A DNA stretch of 33,101 nucleotides, taken from DATESN01 sp035270785. Its GTDB lineage: Bacteria > Bacillota > Clostridia > Lachnospirales > Lachnospiraceae. A program made the translations under genes and the position numbers. Shown piece by piece: positions 1 through 7,678 of the stretch. Location: NCBI GenBank assembly GCA_035270785.1, contig DATESN010000047.1:1-33101 (forward strand). Direction: 5' to 3'. Positions within the stretch are counted from its first letter, which is position 1, and every line of letters begins with the position of its first letter. A model generated the notes under the pieces. It was not told the DNA's origin. It did not search any database and worked only from the letters and a program-made list of their open reading frames with translations.

Positions 1-768
1 GTGATTGAACCTACTGAAGCCGAGACAATTAGGCTGATATTCAGTTTGTTTCTTGATGGTCTTGGAATACAGAAAATAGCCCAGAGAATGACTGATTTAG
101 GCAGAAAAACGAGGTTTGAGAATACTGTGTGGGCAAAGTCGAGCATAAACACGATCCTTAACAACGGCATGTATACTGGCGACCTTCTCTTGCAGAAAAC
201 GTACCGAAAGAACTATCTGGATAAACATTCATATAAAAATAATGGGATATTGCCTCAGTATTTGGTCGAGAACAGCCATGAGGCCATCGTTTCAAAGGAA
301 ACTTTTATCTTGGCCCAAAAAGAATTGAAAAGGAGGGCTGAGATATTCAAAAACCTCCCAAGTAGGCAAAGTGACGGAAACCAATTCAAGGGAAAAGTCA
401 GATGTGCCACTTGCGGATGGAGTTATATCAGGAAAAAGACCCACGGGAAGTCAGTGTGGGGTTGCACACGATACTTATCGAAAGGTAAATCATACTGCTC
501 ATCAAAGAACGTGCCGGAAGAGGCGATCCTTGATGGATTCAATGAAATCTTCCAGACAGAAGGTTTCGATAAAACTATATTCAAAGCAAAGGTGAAACAA
601 ATAATGGTCCATCAGGATAATCTGCTGGTATTTGAGTTAACTGATGGAACTAAACATGAATTCAGATGGTCCTATAAATCCAGGTCTTTATCATGGACTG
701 ACGATATGAAGGAAAAGGCAAGGAAGAGATCCACGAAGAAAAAGGAGGAGAAATTATGCCAAAAGTAA
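1..768 (+). CDS. Large serine recombinase, C-terminal part (cut by window edge)
   Basis: This is the C-terminal half of a large serine recombinase, a DNA integrase/excisionase of mobile elements. The reading frame is open from the first base, so the catalytic domain lies outside the window; the GTG at position 1 is an internal codon. The visible part holds the 'recombinase' DNA-binding domain (residues ~1-110, ending in a PQYLVENSHEAIVS-type stretch) and a zinc-ribbon domain with CxxC at ~134-137 followed by two more cysteines. It aligns end to end with the C-terminal half of the 458-residue recombinase near 22.8-24.2 kb, which supports a full length of about 460 residues. It overlaps the next recombinase gene by 13 bases, implying translational coupling. 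The family call is firm; the integration target is unknown. Confidence 0.9.
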   Translation: MIEPTEAETIRLIFSLFLDGLGIQKIAQRMTDLGRKTRFENTVWAKSSINTILNNGMYTGDLLLQKTYRKNYLDKHSYKNNGILPQYLVENSHEAIVSKETFILAQKELKRRAEIFKNLPSRQSDGNQFKGKVRCATCGWSYIRKKTHGKSVWGCTRYLSKGKSYCSSKNVPEEAILDGFNEIFQTEGFDKTIFKAKVKQIMVHQDNLLVFELTDGTKHEFRWSYKSRSLSWTDDMKEKARKRSTKKKEEKLCQK

Positions 769-2348
769 CGATCATACCATCGAGGGTGAATCCTTCTACA
801 CATCAGCTGATATCTTCATCAGGACTTAAAAGAAGGGTTGCAGGATACGCCAGGGTTTCCACTGACAGCGATGAGCAATTCACATCTTATTCGGCGCAGA
901 TCGACTATTACACAAAGAAGATTCAGGCCAATCCTGAATGGAGCTTCGTCAAAGTGTATACAGATGAAGGAATATCCGCACTCAACACCAAAAAGAGAGT
1001 GGGATTCAATGAAATGATTAAAGATGCCCTCGCTGGAAAGATAGACCTAATCGTAACGAAATCCGTATCTAGATTTGCCAGAAACACTGTTGATAGTCTG
1101 ATAACGATAAGAAAGCTCAAGGAAAAAGGCGTAGAGTGCTATTTTGAAAAGGAAAACATCTACACGATGGATTCCAAAGGAGAGCTTCTCATAACAATCA
1201 TGTCATCGCTTGCTCAGGAGGAATCGAGGTCGATATCCGAAAACGTCACATGGGGACAGAGAAAGTCGTTCAGCGATGGGAAGGTTCATCTTGCCTTCAA
1301 GAATTTTCTCGGGTACCGAAAAAATGAAAACGGAAAGATCGAGATTGTGGAATCGGAAGCAAATACCGTGAGAAGCATCTATTCGTATTTCATCAGTGGC
1401 GAAACCCCGGTGTCTATTTGCAGACATCTTGAGGAGACCGGGATAAAGTCTCCGATGAGAAAGGACAAATGGAGGCAATCAACCGTCATATCAATCCTAA
1501 AGAATGAGAAATACAAAGGTGATGCTTTACTTCAAAAGAGCTTCACGGTGGACTTCCTCCAGAAAAAACTGAAGAAGAACAATGGCGAAGTCCCACAGTA
1601 CTATGTTCATAACAGTCATCCGGCGATAATAAGCGCTGAAGACTGGGAGGCGGTGCAGCTTGAATTCTCTAAACGAGCAGCACTTCCGACGTATCACAAC
1701 ACCTCTAATAAATTCCAGGGTAAAGTCAGATGCGCCTCGTGTGGAGGAGTCTATGGGGCAAAAGTCTGGCATTCGACATCCGAATATCGAAAGGTAATAT
1801 ACCAGTGCGACAGCAAATTCAATAAGGGAAAATCAAAATGCAAAACCCCTCATCTTACTGAGGAGCAGATAGAACGCGCATTCATGAAGGCCTATGATTT
1901 GATCGGCGAGAACAGAACAGCCGCTTCTGAAACTTGTGACATGATCATTAAGGATCTGAAGGACACAAAGGCCATTGATGATGAGGTGAGAGAACTAAGT
2001 GCCGATCTTGATATCGTTGCGGAGAAAGCGAGCCAAATGGTCAATGAGAATGCCTCAAAGGCACAGTCACAGGAAGAGTATGAAAAGAAATACAATGTCC
2101 TGTGTAAGAAGTTTGACTCTATAAAAAGCAGAATTGCCGAACTTGCAAACGAGAAGACAAAAAGAACAGTAAAAGCCCAGTCAGTTGCTGATTTCAAAAA
2201 ATGTCTTGAAAAAGACAATAAGAATATCGGATGCTGGAACCAGGCACTATGGAATTCATCAGTTGATGAAGCCTTGGTGCATGCTGATGGAACTATTGAA
2301 TTTAAATTTTACAATGGCCTGTCAATAATTGAGGAAATCGGTAGATAA
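756..2348 (+). CDS. Large serine recombinase (integrase of a mobile element)
   Basis: Complete 530-residue large serine recombinase. The N-terminal resolvase-type catalytic domain (~26-165) has the motif YARVS with nucleophile Ser35, then SRFARN and a SLAQEESRSIS helix typical of the family. A 'recombinase' domain follows (~175-300), then a zinc ribbon (CxxC at ~326-329 plus two later Cys), and a charged coiled-coil stretch (~400-470) that in this family controls synapsis of attachment sites. All recognisable catalytic residues are present, so it should be active. The start ATG lies inside the previous gene's end and has a GGAGG-type ribosome site just upstream. The DNA is clearly richer in G and C than the 3' half of the window, suggesting transfer. 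Its nearest relative in the window is the broken recombinase at 24114-25682. Confidence 0.93.
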   Translation: MPKVTIIPSRVNPSTHQLISSSGLKRRVAGYARVSTDSDEQFTSYSAQIDYYTKKIQANPEWSFVKVYTDEGISALNTKKRVGFNEMIKDALAGKIDLIVTKSVSRFARNTVDSLITIRKLKEKGVECYFEKENIYTMDSKGELLITIMSSLAQEESRSISENVTWGQRKSFSDGKVHLAFKNFLGYRKNENGKIEIVESEANTVRSIYSYFISGETPVSICRHLEETGIKSPMRKDKWRQSTVISILKNEKYKGDALLQKSFTVDFLQKKLKKNNGEVPQYYVHNSHPAIISAEDWEAVQLEFSKRAALPTYHNTSNKFQGKVRCASCGGVYGAKVWHSTSEYRKVIYQCDSKFNKGKSKCKTPHLTEEQIERAFMKAYDLIGENRTAASETCDMIIKDLKDTKAIDDEVRELSADLDIVAEKASQMVNENASKAQSQEEYEKKYNVLCKKFDSIKSRIAELANEKTKRTVKAQSVADFKKCLEKDNKNIGCWNQALWNSSVDEALVHADGTIEFKFYNGLSIIEEIGR

Positions 2349-2406
2349 GTTTGTTATACTTTCAACAACCGACTATAGCGGTTTCGGATCGACCTTTTAT
2401 CCGATT

Positions 2407-2476
2407 GCCATCATCAATGAGGTGGCGCCGTGCCAAACAACATAATGAATCGTGGCACGTTAATCATAACGATTCA
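2407..2476 (+). other. Run of overlapping hairpins after the recombinase gene
   Basis: Three inverted repeats follow the recombinase stop. GCCATC (2407-2412) pairs with GGTGGC (2421-2426). CGTGCCA (2429-2435) pairs with TGGCACG (2453-2459). TGAATCGT (2446-2453) pairs with ACGATTCA (2469-2476). The last two stems overlap in 2446-2459, so only one can form at a time. They lie directly before a terminator. They could be an attenuator-like RNA switch or binding sites at the element end; function is inferred only. Confidence 0.45.
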
Positions 2477-2480
2477 CTTC

Positions 2481-2518
2481 AAAACCCTGGTTTCTTTCAT
2501 TAACCGGGGTTTTTATTT
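2481..2518 (+). terminator. Rho-independent terminator of the recombinase pair
   Basis: AAAACCCTGGTT (2481-2492) pairs with AACCGGGGTTTT (2503-2514), with one wobble pair, and runs into a T-rich tail. It ends the recombinase transcript. Confidence 0.75.
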
Positions 2519-2530
2519 CTAAAGAAAAAT

Positions 2531-2603
2531 AGGGGGTGCACTCGTTAAACGGATATGGGGTAGGGGGTGCACTCGTTAAACGCTTTATATGCTAGGGGGT
2601 GCA
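2531..2603. repeat. Short direct-repeat array (period ~31 bp), 2.5 copies
   Basis: A 21-bp sequence starting AGGGGGTGCACTCG occurs perfectly at 2531-2551 and 2562-2582. A third, partial copy (AGGGGGTGCA) is at 2594-2603. It lies between the recombinase terminator and the sequence TTGTATCAAA (2606-2615), which also follows the repeat array of the second recombinase pair. The array probably marks the element end, as recombinase binding sites or attachment-site flank. Confidence 0.6.
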
Positions 2604-2651
2604 AATTGTATCAAATTTGTTGTGCAGTTCCATTTAAAAGAATTTAACAGA

Positions 2652-4370
2652 CAGGCTTGATTAAAATCTTAACTTCAAAACTTATACGTGAATTTTAAAA
2701 GTGTGATTTGTTACAAGATAAACTGCAAAAACAAGATTATTTTTTACATGTTTCTTGCTTTATATGTATAATTTAATTAACGTTTATCATGTTTTTATTT
2801 TTTTAGACACGATAAAAACATGTTTACATTGATTATTTTCTTTAAATTCCAATGTAAACTTCAATAAACGTTAGTATTCAATCTTTGGAGTCTTTTGGTT
2901 GTTTTGGGTAGTATATTAGTTATTTAATCAAACTTTGAGATAGGTTTAGATTTGAAAATCTAACTTCCTTACAGTCGTTTAATTCAAAAACCTCTTTTGG
3001 AAGTAAATTTACTGCAATCTTGTAGGGAGTTCCAAAGCCAAACAGTCTTCTTGGATAGGAGTTTATGTGAGAAAGCGCTAGATTCAATTGCTTTTGAGAA
3101 ACGTAGTTAAAATCTGCGACACCTTTAGGAAATATCTTTCTTAGTTCTTCATGGTTTTTCTCAATTTTCCCCTTTTGTTGGGATTGTCGTGAGTCGCAAT
3201 AATACACACGGGTTAACAGCTCCCCAGTGTCATTATCAGCCTCAATGTACTGTGGCAGTTTGAACTCGCATCCTCTGTCGGTTAGGATTACTTTAAATGT
3301 TTCTTTAAACATTCTTATTCCTAACCGCTTTTTTATATTTTGGAATACGTTAACCACACTTTCACTAGTATGATCTGGGACTTTAAATGCCATCATATAA
3401 TTGGATTTTCTAAACAGCATTGTGACAATATAAGACTTCTTGTTAACTCCTTCAACTGAATCTAATTCAACAACTTCATCTTGAGGATTCTCAGCAACAT
3501 AGTCTTCAAAGTCTACATAGTATCTATTTTGAAGATATTCTTTGCTATCATCTTGTGGCTTTTCAGCTACTTTTCTAGCTTTATAGCTCAATTTTCTAAG
3601 TAAATATACATTATCTATACTGGGGAGATATTTTTTATTTACCCAGGTATAGATTGATTGAACACTGTATGGTATTTGATCTTTTAGACTATTTACAATA
3701 ACGTCAATTGAAATGTTTTTCTTTAAAAATGGCAATAATAACTCTGCTATTCTTTTTCTTTCTTCATATGAAATCATGCAGCCAGATCTAGCTTCAGTTA
3801 GATTTGATTTATGGTTTGTTTCAGCTCTCTCAGAATTATAAATCCATTTGTTAAGTTTACAGGTTGTAATCTTTTCACATCCAATGCAAACTCCACAATG
3901 TTTTTTAAGTAGTTTACATTGTGGCTCTTCATTATATTCTTTACAGTATTGATTGCATCCATAATTAGGATAGATGCAAGTTGAACATGAATGACCACAG
4001 TGAGTATTACCGCAAACATTATATAAAGAACATATTTCTTTCTTTCCACAATTGTTTTTCATGTTTAATATTTTTAACTGCTTGTTCCTATCAATCTCTC
4101 TTTTGATAGTAGAAATAGAAGCATGAACATACTTAGCTGTATCAGTTAAATTCATACCTCGTTCAAGACAAGAATATATAGCTTGTCTATCTGAAATAGT
4201 AAGTTGCTTAGAAGCAACATGAATAGAGTCTTTAAATGTATCGTTAATCATAATAAGTAATCCTTTCTATTAGATAATTTAAAGATGAAGTACTAACTAT
4301 GAAAATTATAACTTTTGCAGTTAAGTTTTGAAACATATTAGTTTTGAAGTTAAGATTTTAATCAAGCTTG
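2652..4370. mobile_element. IS30-family insertion sequence, complete
   Basis: Near-perfect inverted repeats bound this element: a 28-bp match at 2655-2682 (GCTTGATTAAAATCTTAACT and onward) and its complement at 4340-4367, extending two to three bases further out with one mismatch. Inside lies one transposase gene on the minus strand. A second sequence, ACTGCAAAA, recurs inside both ends and may be a transposase-binding site. I could not identify a convincing target duplication, so the outer boundary is good to about three bases. Confidence 0.85.
2920..4251 (-). CDS. IS30-family transposase
   Basis: 443-residue DDE transposase. The N-terminal helix-turn-helix (~15-55, containing LTISDRQAIYSCLERG) binds the ends. 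It is followed by a striking cysteine-rich insert (~67-135, more than a dozen Cys in CxxC-like spacing), probably zinc-binding. The catalytic core has Asp in VVELDSVEG, Asp in ILTDRGCEF, and Glu in KGKIEKNHEELR, the IS30 pattern of D, D and E. The length exceeds the classical ~380 residues because of the Cys-rich insert. The gene is intact and sits within matching terminal repeats, so the element is potentially mobile. Confidence 0.92.
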   Translation of the reverse strand: MINDTFKDSIHVASKQLTISDRQAIYSCLERGMNLTDTAKYVHASISTIKREIDRNKQLKILNMKNNCGKKEICSLYNVCGNTHCGHSCSTCIYPNYGCNQYCKEYNEEPQCKLLKKHCGVCIGCEKITTCKLNKWIYNSERAETNHKSNLTEARSGCMISYEERKRIAELLLPFLKKNISIDVIVNSLKDQIPYSVQSIYTWVNKKYLPSIDNVYLLRKLSYKARKVAEKPQDDSKEYLQNRYYVDFEDYVAENPQDEVVELDSVEGVNKKSYIVTMLFRKSNYMMAFKVPDHTSESVVNVFQNIKKRLGIRMFKETFKVILTDRGCEFKLPQYIEADNDTGELLTRVYYCDSRQSQQKGKIEKNHEELRKIFPKGVADFNYVSQKQLNLALSHINSYPRRLFGFGTPYKIAVNLLPKEVFELNDCKEVRFSNLNLSQSLIK

Positions 4371-4414
4371 CAATTGAGTTATAGCATATTTTTAAAATAA
4401 AATTCAAAGAGTTA

Positions 4415-4443
4415 TTGACATATGACATTAACAGCGATATACT
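4415..4443 (+). promoter_or_regulatory. Sigma-A promoter of the metal-cofactor operon
   Basis: TTGACA (4415-4420) and TATACT (4438-4443) are separated by exactly 17 bases, an almost consensus vegetative promoter. It lies about 48 bases before the first start codon of the operon, just outside the IS30 element. Confidence 0.8.
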
Positions 4444-4468
4444 AGTGATAGTAAATGGCATATGTCAT
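4416..4468. promoter_or_regulatory. Paired operator-like sites CATATGNCAT
   Basis: CATATGACAT begins at 4419, on the -35 box and spacer, and CATATGTCAT begins at 4459, between the -10 box and the ribosome site. They are 40 bases apart, about four helical turns. TGACATATG (4416-4424) and CATATGTCA (4459-4467) also form a perfect 9-bp inverted repeat. This is a plausible repressor site pair. The DUF134 protein encoded second in the operon is the obvious candidate to bind it, by inference. Confidence 0.55.
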
Positions 4469-4490
4469 AAACTAAAAGGAGGTGAATGGT

Positions 4491-4763
4491 ATGCCTAGAA
4501 GAGATGGAACTGGCCCAATGGGTGCTGGAACAATGACTGGACACGGTTTAGGCTTTTGCACAGGAAAAAATGCAGTCAATCGTGGTGCTGGACTTGGATT
4601 AGGTCTTGGATTTGCTTGCAGACGAGGTTTTAGTAGTGGATTTGGCAGAGGCTTAGCAATAAATCAATATGCGACAAAAACACATAAAGACTTCCTTCAA
4701 GAACAAAAAGAATTACTGCAAAGTCGAATCGAAGTCATTGATAAACAATTAAAGTACCTATAA
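4491..4763 (+). CDS. DUF5320 family protein
   Basis: Small protein of 90 residues beginning MPRRDGTGPMGAGTMTGHG, the hallmark of the DUF5320 family found beside DUF134, NifX/NifB-type and MinD-type genes in anaerobes. The middle is glycine-rich with a few Cys and Arg; the last ~25 residues form a short coiled coil (FLQEQKELLQSRIEVIDKQL). Function is unknown; association with a metal-cluster complex is inferred from gene context. The start chosen is ATG 4491, with AGGAGGT at 4477-4483 seven bases upstream. The GTG at 4482 overlaps that ribosome site, so it is not used. It is the first gene after the promoter. Confidence 0.85.
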   Translation: MPRRDGTGPMGAGTMTGHGLGFCTGKNAVNRGAGLGLGLGFACRRGFSSGFGRGLAINQYATKTHKDFLQEQKELLQSRIEVIDKQLKYL

Positions 4764-4826
4764 CGGGTATTAGAGGTAACTGGAGGACGCTCTGGTTATT
4801 TCTGATTAGAAATGGGGTGATAGATT

Positions 4827-5204
4827 ATGCCAAGACCAATGAAATGGAGAAAAGTGTGTTGTCTGCCAGAAAGTAATAAATTTGGCCCTCTTGATTCAGT
4901 GTTGGACGATCAAGATCATGTAAACATGACAGTTGATGAATATGAAACAATAAGGCTTATAGATTTGGAGGGTTTTACTCAGGAAGAGTGTGCAAAACAA
5001 ATGAATATTGCCCGTGCTACCGTTCAGGGAATATATGTAGAAGCCAGAAGAAAGTTAGCTGAATCATTGGTGAATGGTAAAGTGTTAATAATTGAGGGAG
5101 GCAAATACCGTCTTTGTGATGGATTGGGAAATGGATGTGGACGAGGCTGTCATAGGCATGGACGTGGCAGATTCTTTACAGATAATGAGAATCGAGGTGA
5201 CTAA
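4827..5204 (+). CDS. DUF134 family DNA-binding regulator
   Basis: 125-residue DUF134 protein. The start MPRPMKWRKVCCLPE is the family signature. Residues ~38-90 form a sigma-70 region-4-like helix-turn-helix (YETIRLIDLEGFTQEECAKQ, then ARATVQGIYVEARRKLAESL). The tail is rich in Gly, Cys and His (GNGCGRGCHRHGRGR), possibly a metal or cluster ligand. A cluster-sensing regulator of this operon is a sensible inference, with the CATATGNCAT sites at the promoter as likely targets. Ribosome site GGGGTGA lies just upstream of ATG 4827. Confidence 0.87.
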   Translation: MPRPMKWRKVCCLPESNKFGPLDSVLDDQDHVNMTVDEYETIRLIDLEGFTQEECAKQMNIARATVQGIYVEARRKLAESLVNGKVLIIEGGKYRLCDGLGNGCGRGCHRHGRGRFFTDNENRGD

Positions 5205-5206
5205 TT

Positions 5207-5611
5207 ATATATTCCGAAAAAGTAATTGAACATTTTATGTGCCCTCAAAATGCTCATAGCATGCCAGATGCTGACGCTGAAGGAAGTTTTGGAGACCCTT
5301 CGTGCGGAGATTATCTTACCGTTTATATAAAGGCGAAAGACAATCATATAGATAACATAAGTTATCTTGTGTTTGGCTGCAGTGCATCAATTGCAACGTC
5401 CAGTATGACATCGGTGATGGCAAAAGGAAAAGGCCTGGATGAAGCATTAAGAATTACAGAAGAGGATATAATCGAAGCTCTAGATGGGCTTCCTGAAAGC
5501 AAGGTTCATTGCTCAAATTTAGGAGTAAGTGCATTGCGCAATGCAATCAATAATTATTTAGTAGTTAAAAGAATGGAGGATTCTTATGAAAATAGCAATT
5601 CCGGTAGATGA
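5207..5611 (+). CDS. NifU/IscU-like Fe-S scaffold protein, apparently with a non-ATG start
   Basis: Iron-sulfur cluster scaffold of the NifU N-terminal/IscU type, on which [2Fe-2S]/[4Fe-4S] clusters are built. The three ligand cysteines are present: Cys33 (DPSCGD), Cys58 (VFGCSAS) and Cys102 (KVHCSNLG), numbered from codon 5207. The first ATG (5237) has no ribosome site and would remove YSEKVIEHF, the conserved family N-terminus. In frame upstream there is only CTA, ATT (5204) and ATA (5207) after a TGA at 5198. A good ribosome site GAGGTGA (5194-5200) is placed for ATT or ATA. Translation from a rare AUU/AUA codon, or a sequence change of the original ATG, is inferred. The 3' end overlaps the next gene by 26 bases. 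Confidence 0.8.
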   Translation: MYSEKVIEHFMCPQNAHSMPDADAEGSFGDPSCGDYLTVYIKAKDNHIDNISYLVFGCSASIATSSMTSVMAKGKGLDEALRITEEDIIEALDGLPESKVHCSNLGVSALRNAINNYLVVKRMEDSYENSNSGR

Positions 5612-5954
5612 GAAAAGTTTGGATTCAAACGTATGTGTATCCTTTGGACGCACTCCATATTTCCTTATTTATGATGTAGATACTAAGGAAAGCGTATTTC
5701 TTGATAACAGTGCAGCAGCAAGTACAGGTGGTGCAGGGATTAAGGCTGCACAGACGATAGTAGATAATAAAGCAAATGTTTTGCTTACTCCTCGTTGCGG
5801 GGAAAATGCTGCTGAAGTGCTCAAATCTGCTGATATTGAAATATTTAAAACGACATCGGCATCAGTAAAGGATAATATTGATGCTTTCATCGATGGAAAA
5901 CTTTCTTTACTAGATGAAATTCATGCCGGATTTCATGGGCACGGAGGCAATTAA
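5586..5954 (+). CDS. NifX/NifB-type dinitrogenase iron-molybdenum cofactor-binding family protein
   Basis: 122-residue single-domain protein of the NifX/NifB C-terminal/MTH1175-like family, which binds metal-sulfur cofactors. It begins MKIAIPVDEKSLDSNVCVSFG and has the ribonuclease H-like fold pattern, including GGAGIKAAQTIVDNKANVLLTPRCGENA and a C-terminal HAGFHGHGG metal-ligand-like tail. Start ATG 5586 has GGAGG just upstream, inside the end of the nifU-like gene, so the two are coupled. Nitrogen fixation itself is not indicated: no nifHDK is present. A second copy of this domain is fused into the last gene of the operon. Confidence 0.87.
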   Translation: MKIAIPVDEKSLDSNVCVSFGRTPYFLIYDVDTKESVFLDNSAAASTGGAGIKAAQTIVDNKANVLLTPRCGENAAEVLKSADIEIFKTTSASVKDNIDAFIDGKLSLLDEIHAGFHGHGGN

Positions 5955-5955
5955 T

Positions 5956-6816
5956 ATGAGAATAGCTGTGCTAAGCGGCAAGGGCGGCACAGGAAAAACA
6001 CTGGTATCGGTAAATTTAGCTGCGGTAGCAAAAATATCAACATATATAGATTGTGATGTTGAAGAGCCAAATGGGCATCTATTCTTTAAACCCGAAGATG
6101 TCCAAGAGGAAGAAATATCAGTAAAAATTCCAAAGGTGAATAATGAGCTATGCAATGGATGTCGAAAATGCATAGATTTTTGTAAATTCAATGCTCTTGC
6201 CTATATTAAAGATAAACTGATTGTTTTCGAAGAGGTTTGTCACTCCTGTGGCGGTTGTATTATGCTTTGCCCTGAAAAGGCACTGACAGAGAGAGAAAAG
6301 GTTATTGGGAAAGTTCAAAAAGGAACTTCCGATCAGGTAACGGTATACACAGGAATATTAAATACTGGTGAAGCTTCGGGTATCCCTATTATTAAAAAGT
6401 TGCTTGCTGAGAATAAACCTGAAGCAGATAAACTGACCTTTATTGACTGTCCTCCTGGAAGTGCCTGTATCGTAATGGAAAGTATTAAGGATGCAGACTA
6501 TTGTATATTGGTAGCTGAACCTACGTTATTTGGTGTTCATAACCTTAATATGGTATACGAGTTGGTCAAGTTATTCAATAAGCCGTTTGGTGTAGTTCTA
6601 AACAAGTGTATAGAAGGTGAAAATCCAGCTGAAAATTTCTGTATAGAAAAAAACATTAAAATTTTAGATCAGATCCCATTTGATAATGAACTTGGAATAT
6701 TGAATTCAAATGCAGAAATTGCCGTGAGGGAAAATGAAAAATATCAGGCTTTATTTTCTTCTCTGTTAGAAACAGTGAAAAAGGAGGTGCAACATGAAAC
6801 AACTTCTTATTCTTAG
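5956..6816 (+). CDS. MinD-superfamily P-loop ATPase with inserted ferredoxin domain (first copy)
   Basis: 286-residue ATPase. The deviant Walker A motif GKGGTGKT lies at residues 8-15. A two-cluster ferredoxin domain is inserted after it: Cys66/69/72/76 and Cys95/98/101/105, each in CxxCxxCxxxC spacing for a [4Fe-4S] cluster. The switch region FIDCPPGSAC follows. Such proteins probably use ATP to load or move Fe-S or other metal clusters in the cytoplasm. I place the start at ATG 5956, where GGAGG is correctly spaced and the protein begins MRIAVLSGKGG; an in-frame ATG at 5914 would lack a ribosome site and add 14 residues overlapping the previous gene. The end overlaps the next gene by 23 bases. 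Confidence 0.92.
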   Translation: MRIAVLSGKGGTGKTLVSVNLAAVAKISTYIDCDVEEPNGHLFFKPEDVQEEEISVKIPKVNNELCNGCRKCIDFCKFNALAYIKDKLIVFEEVCHSCGGCIMLCPEKALTEREKVIGKVQKGTSDQVTVYTGILNTGEASGIPIIKKLLAENKPEADKLTFIDCPPGSACIVMESIKDADYCILVAEPTLFGVHNLNMVYELVKLFNKPFGVVLNKCIEGENPAENFCIEKNIKILDQIPFDNELGILNSNAEIAVRENEKYQALFSSLLETVKKEVQHETTSYS

Positions 6817-7678
6817 TGGAAAAGGCGGTACTGGGAAAACTACTATAGCCAGTGCTTTTATCAAGCTTGCAAACGCTAAGTCTTATGCGGATTGTGATGT
6901 AGATGCACCTAACCTACACCTTATAACAGAACAAAGCTCTCAACCAATGAAAACAGATTATTATGGTTTACCAAAAGCGGAGATAAATCCAGAACTGTGC
7001 ATCAAATGTGATAAGTGTAGACAAAACTGCAGATTTGATTCTATTTCAGTAGATAAGAAATATAAAGTAGATCCTTTTGCATGTGAAGGCTGTGGAGTTT
7101 GCAAAGCTGTTTGTCCAGTAGAAGCTATATCTTTAAAACCGGCTGTAGCTGGTGAGTTGATGTTATATGCAAATGAAGGAGAAGTTTTTTCTACAGCACA
7201 GCTGAAAATGGGTAGTGACACTTCAGGAATGCTGGTCACAGAGGTTAAAAAACAGATGAAGTCGGAGATAGTTAATGCCAATCTTGCAATTATTGACGGT
7301 TCTCCAGGCATAGGCTGTCCTGTAATAGCATCACTTAGCGGTGTGGACATGGTTTTGATAGTGGCCGAACCGTCCATATCTGGCATTAGTGATTTGGAGC
7401 GAATCATAAAAACAGCGGCGAAATTCGGAACTATGACAGTAATATGTATAAACAAATTTGATACCAACGTAGAAAACACAAAAAAGATAGAAGCGCTATG
7501 TAAAAAACAAAGGCTGACTTTTATGGGTAGAATACCTTTTGATTCGAATGCAGTAAAAGCGATTAATAATGGCCGAACCATTGTAGACATAGATTGTGCA
7601 TCGGGTGCAGCAGTAAAAGCAGTTTACAATAAGACAATGAAATTACTTTTTGAAGAAGGTGGTGGGCTAAGGTCATGA
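6794..7678 (+). CDS. MinD-superfamily P-loop ATPase with inserted ferredoxin domain (second copy)
   Basis: 294-residue paralogue of the preceding ATPase. Walker A GKGGTGKT lies at 9-16, the DCDVDAPN switch at 33-40, and ferredoxin cysteines at 69/72/75/79 and 97/100/103/107. A conserved IIDGSPGIGCPV segment is the Walker B/switch II region. Tandem pairs of this protein are a known feature next to NifX-type genes, and they probably act as a heterodimer in cluster transfer (inference from context). The ribosome site AAGGAGGTG is strong and lies in the end of the first copy. The stop overlaps the next start by four bases (ATGA), so translation is coupled. Confidence 0.92.
   Translation: MKQLLILSGKGGTGKTTIASAFIKLANAKSYADCDVDAPNLHLITEQSSQPMKTDYYGLPKAEINPELCIKCDKCRQNCRFDSISVDKKYKVDPFACEGCGVCKAVCPVEAISLKPAVAGELMLYANEGEVFSTAQLKMGSDTSGMLVTEVKKQMKSEIVNANLAIIDGSPGIGCPVIASLSGVDMVLIVAEPSISGISDLERIIKTAAKFGTMTVICINKFDTNVENTKKIEALCKKQRLTFMGRIPFDSNAVKAINNGRTIVDIDCASGAAVKAVYNKTMKLLFEEGGGLRS

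Noticed and set aside
2531..2615. Short repeats considered as a CRISPR array
   Set aside because: Only two full copies plus a fragment, separated by ~10 bases rather than 30-40, with no cas genes. They fit an element-end repeat better.
2640..2655. Target-site duplication for the IS30 element
   Set aside because: Flanks at 2651 and 4371 show no convincing identical short repeat.
5914..5955. Earlier in-frame ATG for the first MinD-like ATPase
   Set aside because: It lacks a ribosome site and adds residues foreign to the family; ATG 5956 has GGAGG and gives the canonical MRIAVLSGKGG start.
6961..7590. Long minus-strand frame opposite the second ferredoxin-ATPase
   Set aside because: It lies wholly within a strongly supported gene on the other strand, has no family features and no ribosome site.
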